Assembly (NCBI RefSeq): GCF_900105355.1
Contig: NZ_FNSC01000001.1
Location: 3,472,001-3,536,000, forward strand
Length of the DNA: 64,000 nucleotides
Source: Pseudomonas anguilliseptica
GTDB lineage: Bacteria > Pseudomonadota > Gammaproteobacteria > Pseudomonadales > Pseudomonadaceae
Direction: 5' to 3'
Position 1 is the first letter of the stretch. The number at the start of each line of letters is the position of its first letter. This document shows positions 1 to 8,800 of this stretch, piece after piece. The notes under the pieces are model-generated. The model was not told the origin of the DNA. It saw only the letters and a list, made by a program, of their open reading frames with translations, and did no database searches. The position numbers were made by a program, and so were the translations under genes.

Positions 1-758
1 GCGATGAGTTGTTGCCGGTCAACCCGCTGATCGGCAAGACCCTGCGCCTGGAGTTCCTCTGCGCCATTCACTGCACGCATTGCGGGCGCAAAACCAAGAG
101 CAGCTTCAGTCAGGGCTATTGCTACCCCTGCATGCAGAAGCTGGCGCAGTGCGATGTCTGCATCATGAGCCCCGAGCGTTGCCACTATGAGGCCGGCACC
201 TGTCGCGAGCCGAGCTGGGGCGAGCAGTTCTGCATGACCGATCATGTGGTCTACCTGGCCAACTCCAGCGGTGTCAAAGTCGGCATCACCCGCGCCACGC
301 AGATTCCTACACGCTGGATCGACCAGGGCGCAACCCAGGCGCTGCCGATTCTGCGGGTGGCCACACGCCAGCAGTCCGGCTTTGTTGAAGACCTGCTGCG
401 TAGCCAGGTGGCGGATAAAACCAACTGGCGTGCGCTGCTCAAGGGTGATGCCGCACCGGTCGACCTGCTCACTGTGCGCGATCAGCTGTTTGCCAGTTGC
501 AGCAGCGGGCTCACCGAGTTGCAGCGGCGCTTCGGCATCCAGGCCATTCAGTCGCTCAGCGATCAGCCGGTGGTGCAGATCAGCTATCCGATTGAGGCTT
601 ATCCGGCGAAGATCACCAGCTTCAACCTGGACAAGAACCCGCTGGCCGAAGGCACCTTGCTGGGCATCAAGGGCCAGTACCTGATGTTCGACACCGGCGT
701 GATTAATATCCGCAAATACACCGCTTACCAGCTGGCCGTCCACGAACTGGCCGCCTGA
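1..758 (+). CDS. DUF2797 family protein, 5' end outside window
   Basis: The reading frame is open from the first bases of the window, and the codons before position 9 (Asp-Glu) continue the same frame. The true start therefore probably lies upstream, and the ttg at position 9 is not a likely start. The visible protein has two cysteine pairs of CxxC type near its N-terminus (HCTHCGRK and CYPC) and another at CDVC, which suggests a zinc-binding site. I recognise the family as DUF2797, of unknown biochemical function, commonly found just upstream of pepN in Pseudomonas. It ends 55 bases before pepN on the same strand, so the two may be co-transcribed. Confidence 0.85.
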   Translation, partial: DELLPVNPLIGKTLRLEFLCAIHCTHCGRKTKSSFSQGYCYPCMQKLAQCDVCIMSPERCHYEAGTCREPSWGEQFCMTDHVVYLANSSGVKVGITRATQIPTRWIDQGATQALPILRVATRQQSGFVEDLLRSQVADKTNWRALLKGDAAPVDLLTVRDQLFASCSSGLTELQRRFGIQAIQSLSDQPVVQISYPIEAYPAKITSFNLDKNPLAEGTLLGIKGQYLMFDTGVINIRKYTAYQLAVHELAA

Positions 759-813
759 GTTACTTATTCGCGAACCCGGCGCCCGCGCGCCGCAGAAAAA
801 AGGGCCACAAGCC

Positions 814-3474
814 ATGCGCACCGAACAGCCGAAGATGATCTACCTCAAGGACTACCAGGCCCCGGATTATCTGATTGATGAAACGCACCTGACCTTCGAG
901 TTGTTCGAGGATCACACCCTGGTGCATGCGCAACTGGTGATGCGCCGCAATCCGGCTGCCGGCAGCGGCTTGCCGCCGCTGGTGCTGGATGGTCAGCAGT
1001 TGGAGCTGCTCAGTGTGGCGCTGGATGACCGCGAACTGAGTGCCGGCGATTACCAGCTGAGCGACAGTCATCTGACCTTGCAGCCAATCGCGGCCAGCTT
1101 TGTGATCGACAGCAGCGTGCGCATCCACCCGGAAAGCAACACCGCGCTGGAAGGGTTGTACAAGTCCAGCGGCATGTTCTGCACTCAGTGCGAGGCCGAG
1201 GGCTTCCGCAAGATCACCTACTACCTTGACCGCCCGGATGTGATGAGCAAGTTCACCACCACCCTGAGCGCGGCGCAGCATGACTACCCTGTTTTGCTGT
1301 CCAACGGGAACCTGATTGCTAGCGGCAGTGAAGAGGGTGGCCGGCACTGGGCGGCCTGGGAAGATCCGTTTATGAAACCGGCCTACCTGTTCGCCTTGGT
1401 CGCCGGTGACCTCTGGTGTGTGGAAGATAGCTTCACCACTATGAGCAACCGCGACGTGGCGCTGCGCATCTATGTCGAGCCGGAAAACATCGACAAATGC
1501 CAGCACGCCATGGACAGCCTAAAGAAATCCATGAGGTGGGACGAGGAGGTGTACGGTCGCGAATACGACCTGGACATCTTTATGATCGTCGCGGTCAACG
1601 ACTTCAACATGGGCGCCATGGAAAACAAGGGCCTGAATATCTTCAACTCCAGCTGCGTGCTGGCCAAGGCCGAAACCGCTACCGACGCTGCGCACCAGCG
1701 CGTCGAAGCGGTTGTCGCTCACGAATACTTCCACAATTGGTCGGGCAACCGCGTGACCTGTCGCGACTGGTTCCAGCTGTCGCTCAAGGAAGGCTTTACC
1801 GTGTTCCGCGATGCCGAGTTCAGCGCCGATATGCACTCGCGTACGGTCAAGCGCATCGAGGACGTAGCCTATCTGCGCACCCATCAGTTCGCCGAAGATG
1901 CGGGTCCGATGGCCCACCCCGTGCGCCCGGATGCCTTTATGGAGATTTCCAACTTCTACACCCTGACGGTGTACGAGAAAGGCTCGGAAGTGGTGCGCAT
2001 GATTCGCACTCTGGTCGGTGCCGAGGGCTTCCGTAAAGGTAGCGATCTGTACTTTGAGCGCCATGATGGTCAGGCCGTGACCTGTGATGACTTTATCCGC
2101 GCGATGGAAGAGGCCGATGGTATCGACCTGACCCAGTTCAAACGTTGGTACAGCCAAGCTGGTACACCGCGCGTGGAGGTCAGTGAAAGTTACGACGCCG
2201 CTGCCAACAGCTATCGCCTGCACTTTCGCCAGAGCTGTCCGGCCACGCCAGGGCAGGCTGAGAAGCAGTCGTTTGTCATTCCGGTCGAACTGGCTTTGCT
2301 CGACGCTCAGGGGCATGAACTGCCGCTGCAATTGGTCAGTGAAGACTCCGCAGTGGGTACCTCTCGTGTGCTGCAGATAACCGAAGCGGAGCAGGCGTTT
2401 ACCTTTGTCAAACTGGCGGAAAAGCCGCTGCCGTCCTTGCTGCGTGGGTTCTCGGCACCGATCAAGCTGAGCTTTCCCTACAGTCGTGATCAATTGATGT
2501 TCCTAATGCAGCACGACAGTGACGGCTTCAACCGCTGGGAGGCGGGGCAGCAATTGTCGGTGCAGGTGCTGCAGGAGATGATTGGCCAGCATCAGCGTGG
2601 CGAGTCGTTGGTGCTCGATCAACGCTTGGTCGAGGCCTGCCGCACGCTGCTGGCCGACGATTCGCTGGATCAGGCCATGGTCGCCGAAATGCTCTCGTTG
2701 CCCGGCGAGGCCTATCTGACTGAAATCAGCGAAGTGGCCGATGTCGAAGCCATCCATGCCGCCCGTGAATTTGCGCGCATGCAACTGTCGGATGCGCTGT
2801 TCGATTTGCTGTGGCAGCGCTATCAACGTAACCGCGAGGTGTCCCGCGCTAGCGCCTATGTGGCAGAGGCCGAACACTTTGCCCGGCGCAGCCTGCAGAA
2901 CATCGCGTTGTCCTACCTGATGCTCAGTGGCAAGGCCGAGGTATTGGCGGCTTGCCTGGAGCAGTTCGAGAGCGCCGACAATATGACCGAGCGTTTGACT
3001 GCGTTGGCGGTTCTGGTCAATTCACCGTTCGAGGCCGAAAAGGCCACGGCCCTGGCCAGTTTTGCCGATTTCTTCAAGGACAACCCGCTGGTTATGGATC
3101 AGTGGTTCAGCGTGCAAGCAGCTTGCGCCTTGCCTGGTGCGCTACAGCGTGTTGAACAGCTGATGCAACATCCGGCGTTTACCCTGAAGAACCCGAATAA
3201 GGCTCGTTCCTTGATCGGTGCGTTTGCTGGGCAGAACCTGCTGGGTTTTCATCAGGCTGATGGCAGCGGCTACCGTTTTCTGGCCGACCAGGTGATTACC
3301 CTGAATGCCCTCAACCCACAGATCGCGTCGCGTTTGCTGGCGCCGCTGACTCGCTGGGCCAAATACGGCAGTGCTCGTCAGGCTCAGATGAAAGCGCAAC
3401 TACAGCGCATTCTGGCCTCGGGTGAATTGTCCAGTGATGTCTATGAGGTGGTCAGCAAGAGCTTGGCTGGTTAA
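814..3474 (+). CDS. pepN: Aminopeptidase N (M1 zinc metallopeptidase)
   Basis: This cytoplasmic broad-specificity enzyme removes N-terminal residues from peptides. The 886-residue length is normal for bacterial PepN. The substrate-anchoring GAMEN motif lies at about residue 267, and the zinc site HEYFH begins at about residue 303. The third zinc ligand is the Glu of LSLKEG, at the usual spacing. The C-terminal part matches the helical domains of the family. An alternative start is the Met of MIYLKDY (835). The ribosome-binding site before 814 is weak (aaaaaaggg), so the exact start is uncertain by seven codons. Reading frame intact. Confidence 0.97.
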   Translation: MRTEQPKMIYLKDYQAPDYLIDETHLTFELFEDHTLVHAQLVMRRNPAAGSGLPPLVLDGQQLELLSVALDDRELSAGDYQLSDSHLTLQPIAASFVIDSSVRIHPESNTALEGLYKSSGMFCTQCEAEGFRKITYYLDRPDVMSKFTTTLSAAQHDYPVLLSNGNLIASGSEEGGRHWAAWEDPFMKPAYLFALVAGDLWCVEDSFTTMSNRDVALRIYVEPENIDKCQHAMDSLKKSMRWDEEVYGREYDLDIFMIVAVNDFNMGAMENKGLNIFNSSCVLAKAETATDAAHQRVEAVVAHEYFHNWSGNRVTCRDWFQLSLKEGFTVFRDAEFSADMHSRTVKRIEDVAYLRTHQFAEDAGPMAHPVRPDAFMEISNFYTLTVYEKGSEVVRMIRTLVGAEGFRKGSDLYFERHDGQAVTCDDFIRAMEEADGIDLTQFKRWYSQAGTPRVEVSESYDAAANSYRLHFRQSCPATPGQAEKQSFVIPVELALLDAQGHELPLQLVSEDSAVGTSRVLQITEAEQAFTFVKLAEKPLPSLLRGFSAPIKLSFPYSRDQLMFLMQHDSDGFNRWEAGQQLSVQVLQEMIGQHQRGESLVLDQRLVEACRTLLADDSLDQAMVAEMLSLPGEAYLTEISEVADVEAIHAAREFARMQLSDALFDLLWQRYQRNREVSRASAYVAEAEHFARRSLQNIALSYLMLSGKAEVLAACLEQFESADNMTERLTALAVLVNSPFEAEKATALASFADFFKDNPLVMDQWFSVQAACALPGALQRVEQLMQHPAFTLKNPNKARSLIGAFAGQNLLGFHQADGSGYRFLADQVITLNALNPQIASRLLAPLTRWAKYGSARQAQMKAQLQRILASGELSSDVYEVVSKSLAG

Positions 3475-3494
3475 TTAGTGATCGGTAACAACCT

Positions 3495-3513
3495 AGGGTG
3501 GCAGCGCCACCCT
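3495..3513 (+). terminator. Hairpin just after pepN
   Basis: A perfect 8-bp stem (agggtggc / gccaccct) with a 3-base loop lies 20 bases after the pepN stop. It is not followed by a T run on the plus strand. It could aid termination or protect the 3' end, but it is not a textbook intrinsic terminator. Confidence 0.35.
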
Positions 3514-3641
3514 ATATAAAAAGCTCAATACATTTGAGTGTTTTTTGATCGATGCATTAACTCTAAAGGTCGATCCTGCCTATCTATGCGCAATGCATAG
3601 GGTTACAGGTGCTTCACGCAGCCCTTTTTATCCTCACTAAA

Positions 3642-3688
3642 GTGTTACCTGGCTTAATGGGGTAACACTTTTTGTGTTACCCCATTAA
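3642..3688. promoter_or_regulatory. Triple GTGTTACC half-site array with 15-bp perfect inverted repeat
   Basis: GTGTTACC occurs at 3642-3649, inverted (GGTAACAC) at 3661-3668, and again at 3674-3681. The second and third copies form part of a perfect 15-bp inverted repeat (3654-3668 and 3674-3688) around a TTTTT loop. A related GGTAACAA lies at 3484-3491. No T run follows the hairpin, so an intrinsic terminator is unlikely. The array sits about 240-280 bases upstream of the sigma-54 promoter at 3923, a normal distance for an enhancer-binding-protein site. That role is inference. Confidence 0.5.
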
Positions 3689-3922
3689 ATGTAAGCAGAG
3701 TTTGCGCTATATGAATTGAGCTTCTTGGCTTGACGTTGGCTGATTTGTTTGAAGCGTCTAGGCGTACAAAAAGCAGCAGGGTGACTGATCGCGCCAGATG
3801 GTAGGACAAAATAGGAAGAATCTGTCACAGTATGAGCTTATCTGGCTTGTGAATGATCAGTCACAAAATGGCTTAATAGTTTATCCGTGTGTTGCGCTAG
3901 ATTTTTTATACGCCCGTTTGAA

Positions 3923-3939
3923 TTGGCACTATGGTTGCA
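3923..3939 (+). promoter_or_regulatory. Sigma-54 (RpoN) type -24/-12 promoter
   Basis: The sequence ttGGcactatggttGCa matches the RpoN consensus TGGCAC-N5-TTGCW at every conserved base, with GG and GC separated by 10 bases. Transcription would start near 3950 and give a leader of about 160 bases before the DUF1302 start at 4112. RpoN promoters need an enhancer-binding protein; the half-site array at 3642-3688 is a candidate binding region. Confidence 0.65.
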
Positions 3940-4111
3940 GGGAGCTAAATCGATTTGACCTCGTCATGGTGCACGCCAAACAGTGAGGTGCGTGTAAGCG
4001 CGTTGGGGGCTTGCCTTCCAATCAACATTTAAGGCCGTCATCAGTACGGCCATAACGTGCCCCAGCGGTTGGGGTACAAAAAAGATGATCTGTCCACGGA
4101 GTAATGTTTCG

Positions 4112-6064
4112 ATGGAAATTAAGTCCCGTAAGCCCGTATTGCGTTTCGCACCTGCCAAGGCAGGTTTTGCTTTTGTCGGTCTTCTTCCTTTGCTGGTAGC
4201 TGCTCATGCCCAGGCAGTGGAATTCAGCTTCGCCGACGATGAAATCAGCGGCTCCATCGATACCACTGTGTCCTACGGCCAACTCTGGCGCGTACAGGGC
4301 CATGACAAAACCAACAACGATATCAACACCAACGACGGTAACCGTAATTTCAATACCGGCTTGGTATCTGAGGTATTCAAGATCACGACCGATATGGAAG
4401 TGACTTATCAGAACTACGGCGCCTTTGTGCGCGGTACTGCGTTCTATGACACTCAGATCATGGATAAGCGCAACGACTACTACGACACCAGCCTGGCTTA
4501 TCAGCCAAGCCAGAATGTGCCGAAAGATGACAGTTTTACCCGTGGTACTCGTCATTCGGCTGGTCGTAATGCAGAAATCCTTGATGCCTATGTTTACGGC
4601 AACTGGGATATCGCTGATATGCCGGTGGGTGTGCGTTTTGGTAAGCAGGTATTTAACTGGGGTGAGGGTCTGTTCTACCGCGGTGGTGTGAACACCACTA
4701 ACCCGGTGGACGCCGGCAAGTTCCGTCTGCCAGGTGCAGAAGTGAAAGAAGTGCTGGTTCCGGTTGAGGCGCTGAGCTTTAGCGTTGGCCTGACTGACAA
4801 TATCTCCATGGATGCCTTCTACCAGTTCAACTGGAAAGAGTCGGCGATTGATCCGGTTGGTACTTTCTTCTCTGAGACTGATCTGTTTGGAGAGGGTGGT
4901 AATACGGCTTATAACGACTTTACTGGCTCTATTTTAGCTCCTGCAATCACTGGCTATAATGCTGTGGCCGCAGGCGCTTTAGGTCCTGGTGCACTTGCTG
5001 TCGCTCGTGCTACGGGCATTTATCAGAATGGTCTCAATACGTCGTGCGGAGATATTCTTAAAGTTGCAGATGTGACCAGTGATCTGAATGCGAAAGATGA
5101 TGGACAGTACGGTCTATCATTTAAGTATATTGCAGAAGAGCTGAATTCTACTGAGTTTGGTGTTTATCTTGTAAATTATCATGCTAAAGAGCCTACTATT
5201 TATGCTGATTTGAATGGTTACCGAGGGGTTGATTTAGCAACTCTCACAGGTGCCTTGGGTGCTAGCACAGCTGTTGGTTTGGCTACTGTTGATCTTTTGG
5301 GGGCAGCTCAAGCAAAGCGTGAATATGCTGAAGATATTCGTATGTATGGCTTCAGCTTCAATACTACGCTGAACGAAACTTCGGTGTTTGGTGAGCTTGC
5401 ATATCGTCCGAACCTGCCGGTAGGTATCTCTGCTACGAATGACCTGTTGGGTGACATTGTTCTGCAGGGTGGTTCTCTGGCTAATAATTCTAATGGCAGT
5501 CTCGGCAGTGGATTGATTTCGGGGCAGCAAGTTAATCGTAATTCACAGGTCAGCAACTATCGTCGTGTTGAAGCGTTTAACGCGTCTATTGGTGCTATCC
5601 ATAACTTTGGTAATGTGCTGAGCTTTGACTCGCTCTTTGGTGTCGCTGAGTTGGCATCTGAGCATCTTCGTGGCGATAGCCTGAACTATCGTGCTGTCAA
5701 TGGCGAGCGTTGCATTGCTGGTCGAGCTAACACCTCTTACTCCACTGATGCGGCTATGGCCAAACAAGACTGCGCCTCCAGTGATGCCTATGGTTATACA
5801 TTGCTGCTTTCGGGTACTTGGAACGATGTTTATGCAGGTGTAAATCTGTCACCGTTCGGTGTCTTCAAGCATGACTTCCAGGGCAATGGTCACCAGACGG
5901 GTAATTTCATTGAAGACCGTAAGGCTTACACCGTTGGTCTGCGCGCCAGCTACCTGAACAGCCTGGAAGCTGAAATTCAATACACCGAGTTTATGGGTGC
6001 AGGTCAGAGTAACTCCGGTCGCGACCGCGACAATATCGGCCTGAACGTCAAATATTCCTTCTAA
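4112..6064 (+). CDS. DUF1302 family outer-membrane/exported protein
   Basis: The 650-residue protein has an N-terminal signal peptide (basic start, then a GFAFVGLLPLLVAAHA segment, cleavage after HAQA). After it comes the family's typical opening, a short acidic stretch then GSIDTTVSYG. The C-terminus ends in an aromatic residue after alternating strands (NVKYSF), which suggests a porin-like outer-membrane beta barrel. I chose ATG 4112 over 4085 because ggag lies 10 bases upstream of it and it begins the signal peptide. The middle (about 4860-5570) is clearly more AT-rich and Ser/Asn/Ala-rich than the ends, as if variable loops had a separate history. It is the first gene of a DUF1302-DUF1329-YCF48-MMPL locus; DUF1302 and DUF1329 often co-occur. 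Substrate unknown. Confidence 0.88.
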   Translation: MEIKSRKPVLRFAPAKAGFAFVGLLPLLVAAHAQAVEFSFADDEISGSIDTTVSYGQLWRVQGHDKTNNDINTNDGNRNFNTGLVSEVFKITTDMEVTYQNYGAFVRGTAFYDTQIMDKRNDYYDTSLAYQPSQNVPKDDSFTRGTRHSAGRNAEILDAYVYGNWDIADMPVGVRFGKQVFNWGEGLFYRGGVNTTNPVDAGKFRLPGAEVKEVLVPVEALSFSVGLTDNISMDAFYQFNWKESAIDPVGTFFSETDLFGEGGNTAYNDFTGSILAPAITGYNAVAAGALGPGALAVARATGIYQNGLNTSCGDILKVADVTSDLNAKDDGQYGLSFKYIAEELNSTEFGVYLVNYHAKEPTIYADLNGYRGVDLATLTGALGASTAVGLATVDLLGAAQAKREYAEDIRMYGFSFNTTLNETSVFGELAYRPNLPVGISATNDLLGDIVLQGGSLANNSNGSLGSGLISGQQVNRNSQVSNYRRVEAFNASIGAIHNFGNVLSFDSLFGVAELASEHLRGDSLNYRAVNGERCIAGRANTSYSTDAAMAKQDCASSDAYGYTLLLSGTWNDVYAGVNLSPFGVFKHDFQGNGHQTGNFIEDRKAYTVGLRASYLNSLEAEIQYTEFMGAGQSNSGRDRDNIGLNVKYSF

Positions 6065-6130
6065 ACATAACTAGAAAATATCGAGTGCCCGCGGGCACTC
6101 GGTTGCTGACTTATTTCACGGAGAATCAAG

Positions 6131-7501
6131 ATGCTGAAAAAGCACACGCTGATTGGTGCTGCCATTGCGCTGGCACTGTCCGCTGGTAGCGCGTTTGCTG
6201 CAGTTTCGCCTGCGGAAGCGGCCAAGCTGGGCGCAAGCCTCACCCCGTTCGGTGCCGAGAAAGCCGGCAACGCGGCAGGTACCATCCCTGAGTGGACCGG
6301 TGGTATCACCCAGGCTCCGGCGGCTTACAAAACTCCAGGCCAGCACCACGTAGATCCGTTTGCTGATGACAAGCCGCTGTTCACCATCACCAAAGCCAAC
6401 TTGGATCAGTACAAAGACAACCTGACCCCAGGTCAGATTGCGATGTTCAACACCTACCCGAACAGCTACCAGATGCCGGTCTATCAGACCCGTCGTTCCG
6501 GTTCTGCGCCGCAGTGGGTGTATGACAACACCATCAAGAACGCCAGTACGGCCAAGTTGCTTGATGGCGGCAACGGTTTCTCCGACGCTTACGGCGGCAT
6601 CCCGTTCCCGATCCCGCAAAATGGCGTAGAAGCGCTGTGGAACCACATCGCACGCTACCGTGGTACCTACATTGTGCGTCGTGCTTCGGAAGTGGCCGTG
6701 CAGCGTAACGGCAGCTACTCCCTGGTGACCTCGCAGCAGGAAGCCATGTTCAAGTTCTACAACCCGAAAGGGACTGCAGCTGACCTGAACAACATCATGT
6801 TCTACTACCTGTCCTTCACCAAGAGCCCGGCGCGTCTGGCCGGTGGTGCGGTACTGGTACACGAAACTCTGGATCAGGTAAAAGAGCCACGTCAGGCTTG
6901 GGGCTATAACGCTGGTCAGCGCCGCGTACGTCGTGCGCCGAACCTGGCCTACGACACCCCGATCGCTGCCGCTGACGGCCTGCGCACTGCAGACGACACC
7001 GACATGATCAACGGTTCGCCGGATCGTTATGACTGGAAGCTGGTAGGCAAAAAGGAAATCTACATTCCTTACAACAGCTACAAAGTCACCAGCCCGGACG
7101 TCAAGTACAAGGACCTGCTGCAAGTTGGTCACTTGAACCCAGCCTTTACTCGCAACGAGCTGCACCGTGTGTGGGTAGTCGAGGGTACGCTGAAGTCGGG
7201 TTCGCGTCACATCTACTCCAAACGTACCCTGTTCCTCGATGAGGACAGCTGGCAAGCGGCAGTGGTTGATCAGTACGACGGTCGTGGCGAGCTGTGGCGC
7301 GTCTCGATTGCATATCTGAAAAACTACTACGACCTGCCGACCACCTGGTCTGCGCTGGATACCTTCCACGATCTGCAAGCACGCCGTTACCACGTGCAGA
7401 ACCTGGATAACGAAGAGCCAAGTACCATCGACTTCAGCCAGGCTGTGCCGGATGACGGTTACTTCAAGCCAGCTGCTCTGCGTCGCCGCGGTACGCGTTA
7501 A
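6131..7501 (+). CDS. DUF1329 family periplasmic/outer-membrane-associated protein
   Basis: The 456-residue protein has a clear Sec signal peptide (MLKKHTLIGAAIALALSAGSAFA, cleaved before AVSP). The mature start, a Ala-Lys-Leu-Gly-x-x-Leu-Thr-Pro-Phe-Gly-Ala-Glu run followed by GTIPEWTGG, is the family signature. DUF1329 proteins are related in fold to LolA/LolB lipoprotein carriers, so a role in moving a hydrophobic molecule between transporter and outer membrane is plausible but unproven. It lies 66 bases after DUF1302, with a ggag ribosome-binding site at 6120-6123, and is followed by a strong hairpin. DUF1302 and DUF1329 therefore probably form their own transcript. Confidence 0.9.
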   Translation: MLKKHTLIGAAIALALSAGSAFAAVSPAEAAKLGASLTPFGAEKAGNAAGTIPEWTGGITQAPAAYKTPGQHHVDPFADDKPLFTITKANLDQYKDNLTPGQIAMFNTYPNSYQMPVYQTRRSGSAPQWVYDNTIKNASTAKLLDGGNGFSDAYGGIPFPIPQNGVEALWNHIARYRGTYIVRRASEVAVQRNGSYSLVTSQQEAMFKFYNPKGTAADLNNIMFYYLSFTKSPARLAGGAVLVHETLDQVKEPRQAWGYNAGQRRVRRAPNLAYDTPIAAADGLRTADDTDMINGSPDRYDWKLVGKKEIYIPYNSYKVTSPDVKYKDLLQVGHLNPAFTRNELHRVWVVEGTLKSGSRHIYSKRTLFLDEDSWQAAVVDQYDGRGELWRVSIAYLKNYYDLPTTWSALDTFHDLQARRYHVQNLDNEEPSTIDFSQAVPDDGYFKPAALRRRGTR

Positions 7502-7518
7502 TCCGCGTGTAGGTTTGA

Positions 7519-7552
7519 GCAAAAGGCCGCTACTGTTGTAGCGGCCTTTTGC
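7519..7552. terminator. Bidirectional intrinsic terminator after DUF1329
   Basis: A 15-bp perfect stem (7519-7533 and 7538-7552) encloses a tgtt loop. The stem carries an A4 run on one side and T4 on the other, so it can act in both directions. It separates the DUF1302/DUF1329 pair from the YCF48/MMPL pair. Confidence 0.8.
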
Positions 7553-7644
7553 TATTTGTCAGTCCAGCAGGGCATGGTAGACGGGCGGGTTTAACAAAAC
7601 ATAACGTCGCGCCGATTGTCAGGCCTTTTGAAAGCTCAGTAGGA

Positions 7645-7676
7645 TAGGTGCACTGCTATAAGGGTAGTGCTACCTA
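7645..7676 (+). promoter_or_regulatory. Imperfect inverted repeat before the YCF48-like gene
   Basis: taggtgcact (7645-7654) pairs with agtgctaccta (7666-7676) with a single bulged base. It lies about 20 bases upstream of the start codon at 7697, next to the ribosome-binding region. It could be an operator or a leader hairpin that affects translation. No family-specific motif recognised. Confidence 0.3.
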
Positions 7677-7696
7677 TAAGAATAAGGGGAAGGTAT

Positions 7697-8785
7697 ATGA
7701 GTGAGCCCGTCATGCGGCGCACCCAGGCCGGTCGTGTTGTGGGGTTGTCCCGCGCACCGGCGCTCCGCGTCCACTCACCGATAGCCAAAGCGCTGTCGCT
7801 GTGTAGTGTGCTATCCGTGCTGATGTTTACCAGTGCACCATTGCAGGCTGCCAGCGATGACGCCAGTCATTACTCGGTCTCTTCTGCCAAAGCTCATCAC
7901 AGCCTGTTATTGGATGTCGCCAGCCTGGGCAAGCGCCTGGTCACCGTGGGTGATCGTGGGCATATCCTCTATTCCGACGACAACGGCGCAAACTGGGTTC
8001 AGGCCAAGGTGCCTACCAAGCAGATGCTCACTGCCGTGTTCTTTATCGACGACAGCCATGGCTGGGCTGTTGGCCACGATGCACAGATTCTCGCCAGCAC
8101 CGATGGCGGCGCTACCTGGGTCAAACAGTTTGAAGACCTTGAGCGTGAAGCGCCGCTGCTGGATGTCTGGTTCAAGGACCGTAACAACGGTTATGCCGTG
8201 GGCGCTTACGGTGCCTTGTTGGAGACCACCGATGGTGGTGCCAACTGGGAAGATGTCAGCGACCGAATGGACAACGAAGACGCCTACCACCTCAACGCGA
8301 TTGTCGAAGTCAAAGACTCCGGCCTGTTTATTGTGGGCGAGCAGGGCGCGATATTCCGTTCTCCAGATTGGGGGCAGACTTGGGAAACCCTGGAAGGCCC
8401 TTATGAGGGTTCGCTATTCGGTGCTTTAGGCACTGATGAGGCCGGTGCACTGCTGGTTTATGGCCTGCGTGGGCACCTGTTCCGTTCGGCAGACTTCGGT
8501 ACGACCTGGCAGGCGATCAGCCTGAACACGGCCAACAATGGTCCTCTGGAGTTTGGTCTGGCTGACGGTAATCGTCTGGCTGATGGCTCCATCGTGGTGG
8601 TTGGGCATGGAGGTACCGTACTCAAGAGCACCGACAACGGCCGCAATTTCAGTGTGACCAATCGTGCCGACCGGCTTTCGCTGGCAGGCGTTGCAGCAAT
8701 GGAAAACGGCAATCTGATTCTGGTAGGGCAGGGTGGCGTTCATGCTGCTGCGCCTACTGGCGCCGATCTGGGCCAACAACAATAA
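7697..8785 (+). CDS. YCF48/Hcf136-like beta-propeller protein
   Basis: The 362-residue protein has a long basic N-terminus and hydrophobic segment ending SAPLQAAS, which suggests export. It contains six Asp-box/BNR-type repeats of the form G-x-G-x-(I/L)-x-x-(S/T)-x-D-x-G-x-x-W, for example GHILYSDDNGANW, AQILASTDGGATW and ALLETTDGGANW. This is the fold of the photosystem II assembly factor YCF48, which in non-photosynthetic bacteria is found next to MMPL transporters. I chose ATG 7697 because ggggaagg precedes it; a gtg at 7667 lacks such a site. It ends 15 bases before the transporter gene and probably shares its transcript. Confidence 0.87.
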   Translation: MSEPVMRRTQAGRVVGLSRAPALRVHSPIAKALSLCSVLSVLMFTSAPLQAASDDASHYSVSSAKAHHSLLLDVASLGKRLVTVGDRGHILYSDDNGANWVQAKVPTKQMLTAVFFIDDSHGWAVGHDAQILASTDGGATWVKQFEDLEREAPLLDVWFKDRNNGYAVGAYGALLETTDGGANWEDVSDRMDNEDAYHLNAIVEVKDSGLFIVGEQGAIFRSPDWGQTWETLEGPYEGSLFGALGTDEAGALLVYGLRGHLFRSADFGTTWQAISLNTANNGPLEFGLADGNRLADGSIVVVGHGGTVLKSTDNGRNFSVTNRADRLSLAGVAAMENGNLILVGQGGVHAAAPTGADLGQQQ

Positions 8786-8800
8786 GCCGGGAGCCTTTGC

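Larger units (their letters stand above)
3475..4111. other. Long non-coding interval upstream of the DUF1302 operon
   Basis: This 637-base gap holds the post-pepN hairpin, the GTGTTACC array and the sigma-54-type promoter listed separately. A 62-codon open frame at 3798-3986 has no good ribosome-binding site, overlaps the promoter and resembles no family I know, so I do not call it a gene. The sequence is visibly more AT-rich than its surroundings. Confidence 0.7.

Noticed and set aside
3642..3688. Reading the 15-bp inverted repeat as the pepN terminator
   Set aside because: No T run follows, it lies 180 bases past pepN, and a third half-site outside the hairpin points to a protein-binding array.
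3798..3986. 62-codon open frame between pepN and DUF1302
   Set aside because: No ribosome-binding site, no recognisable family, and it overlaps the sigma-54-type promoter; treated as non-coding.
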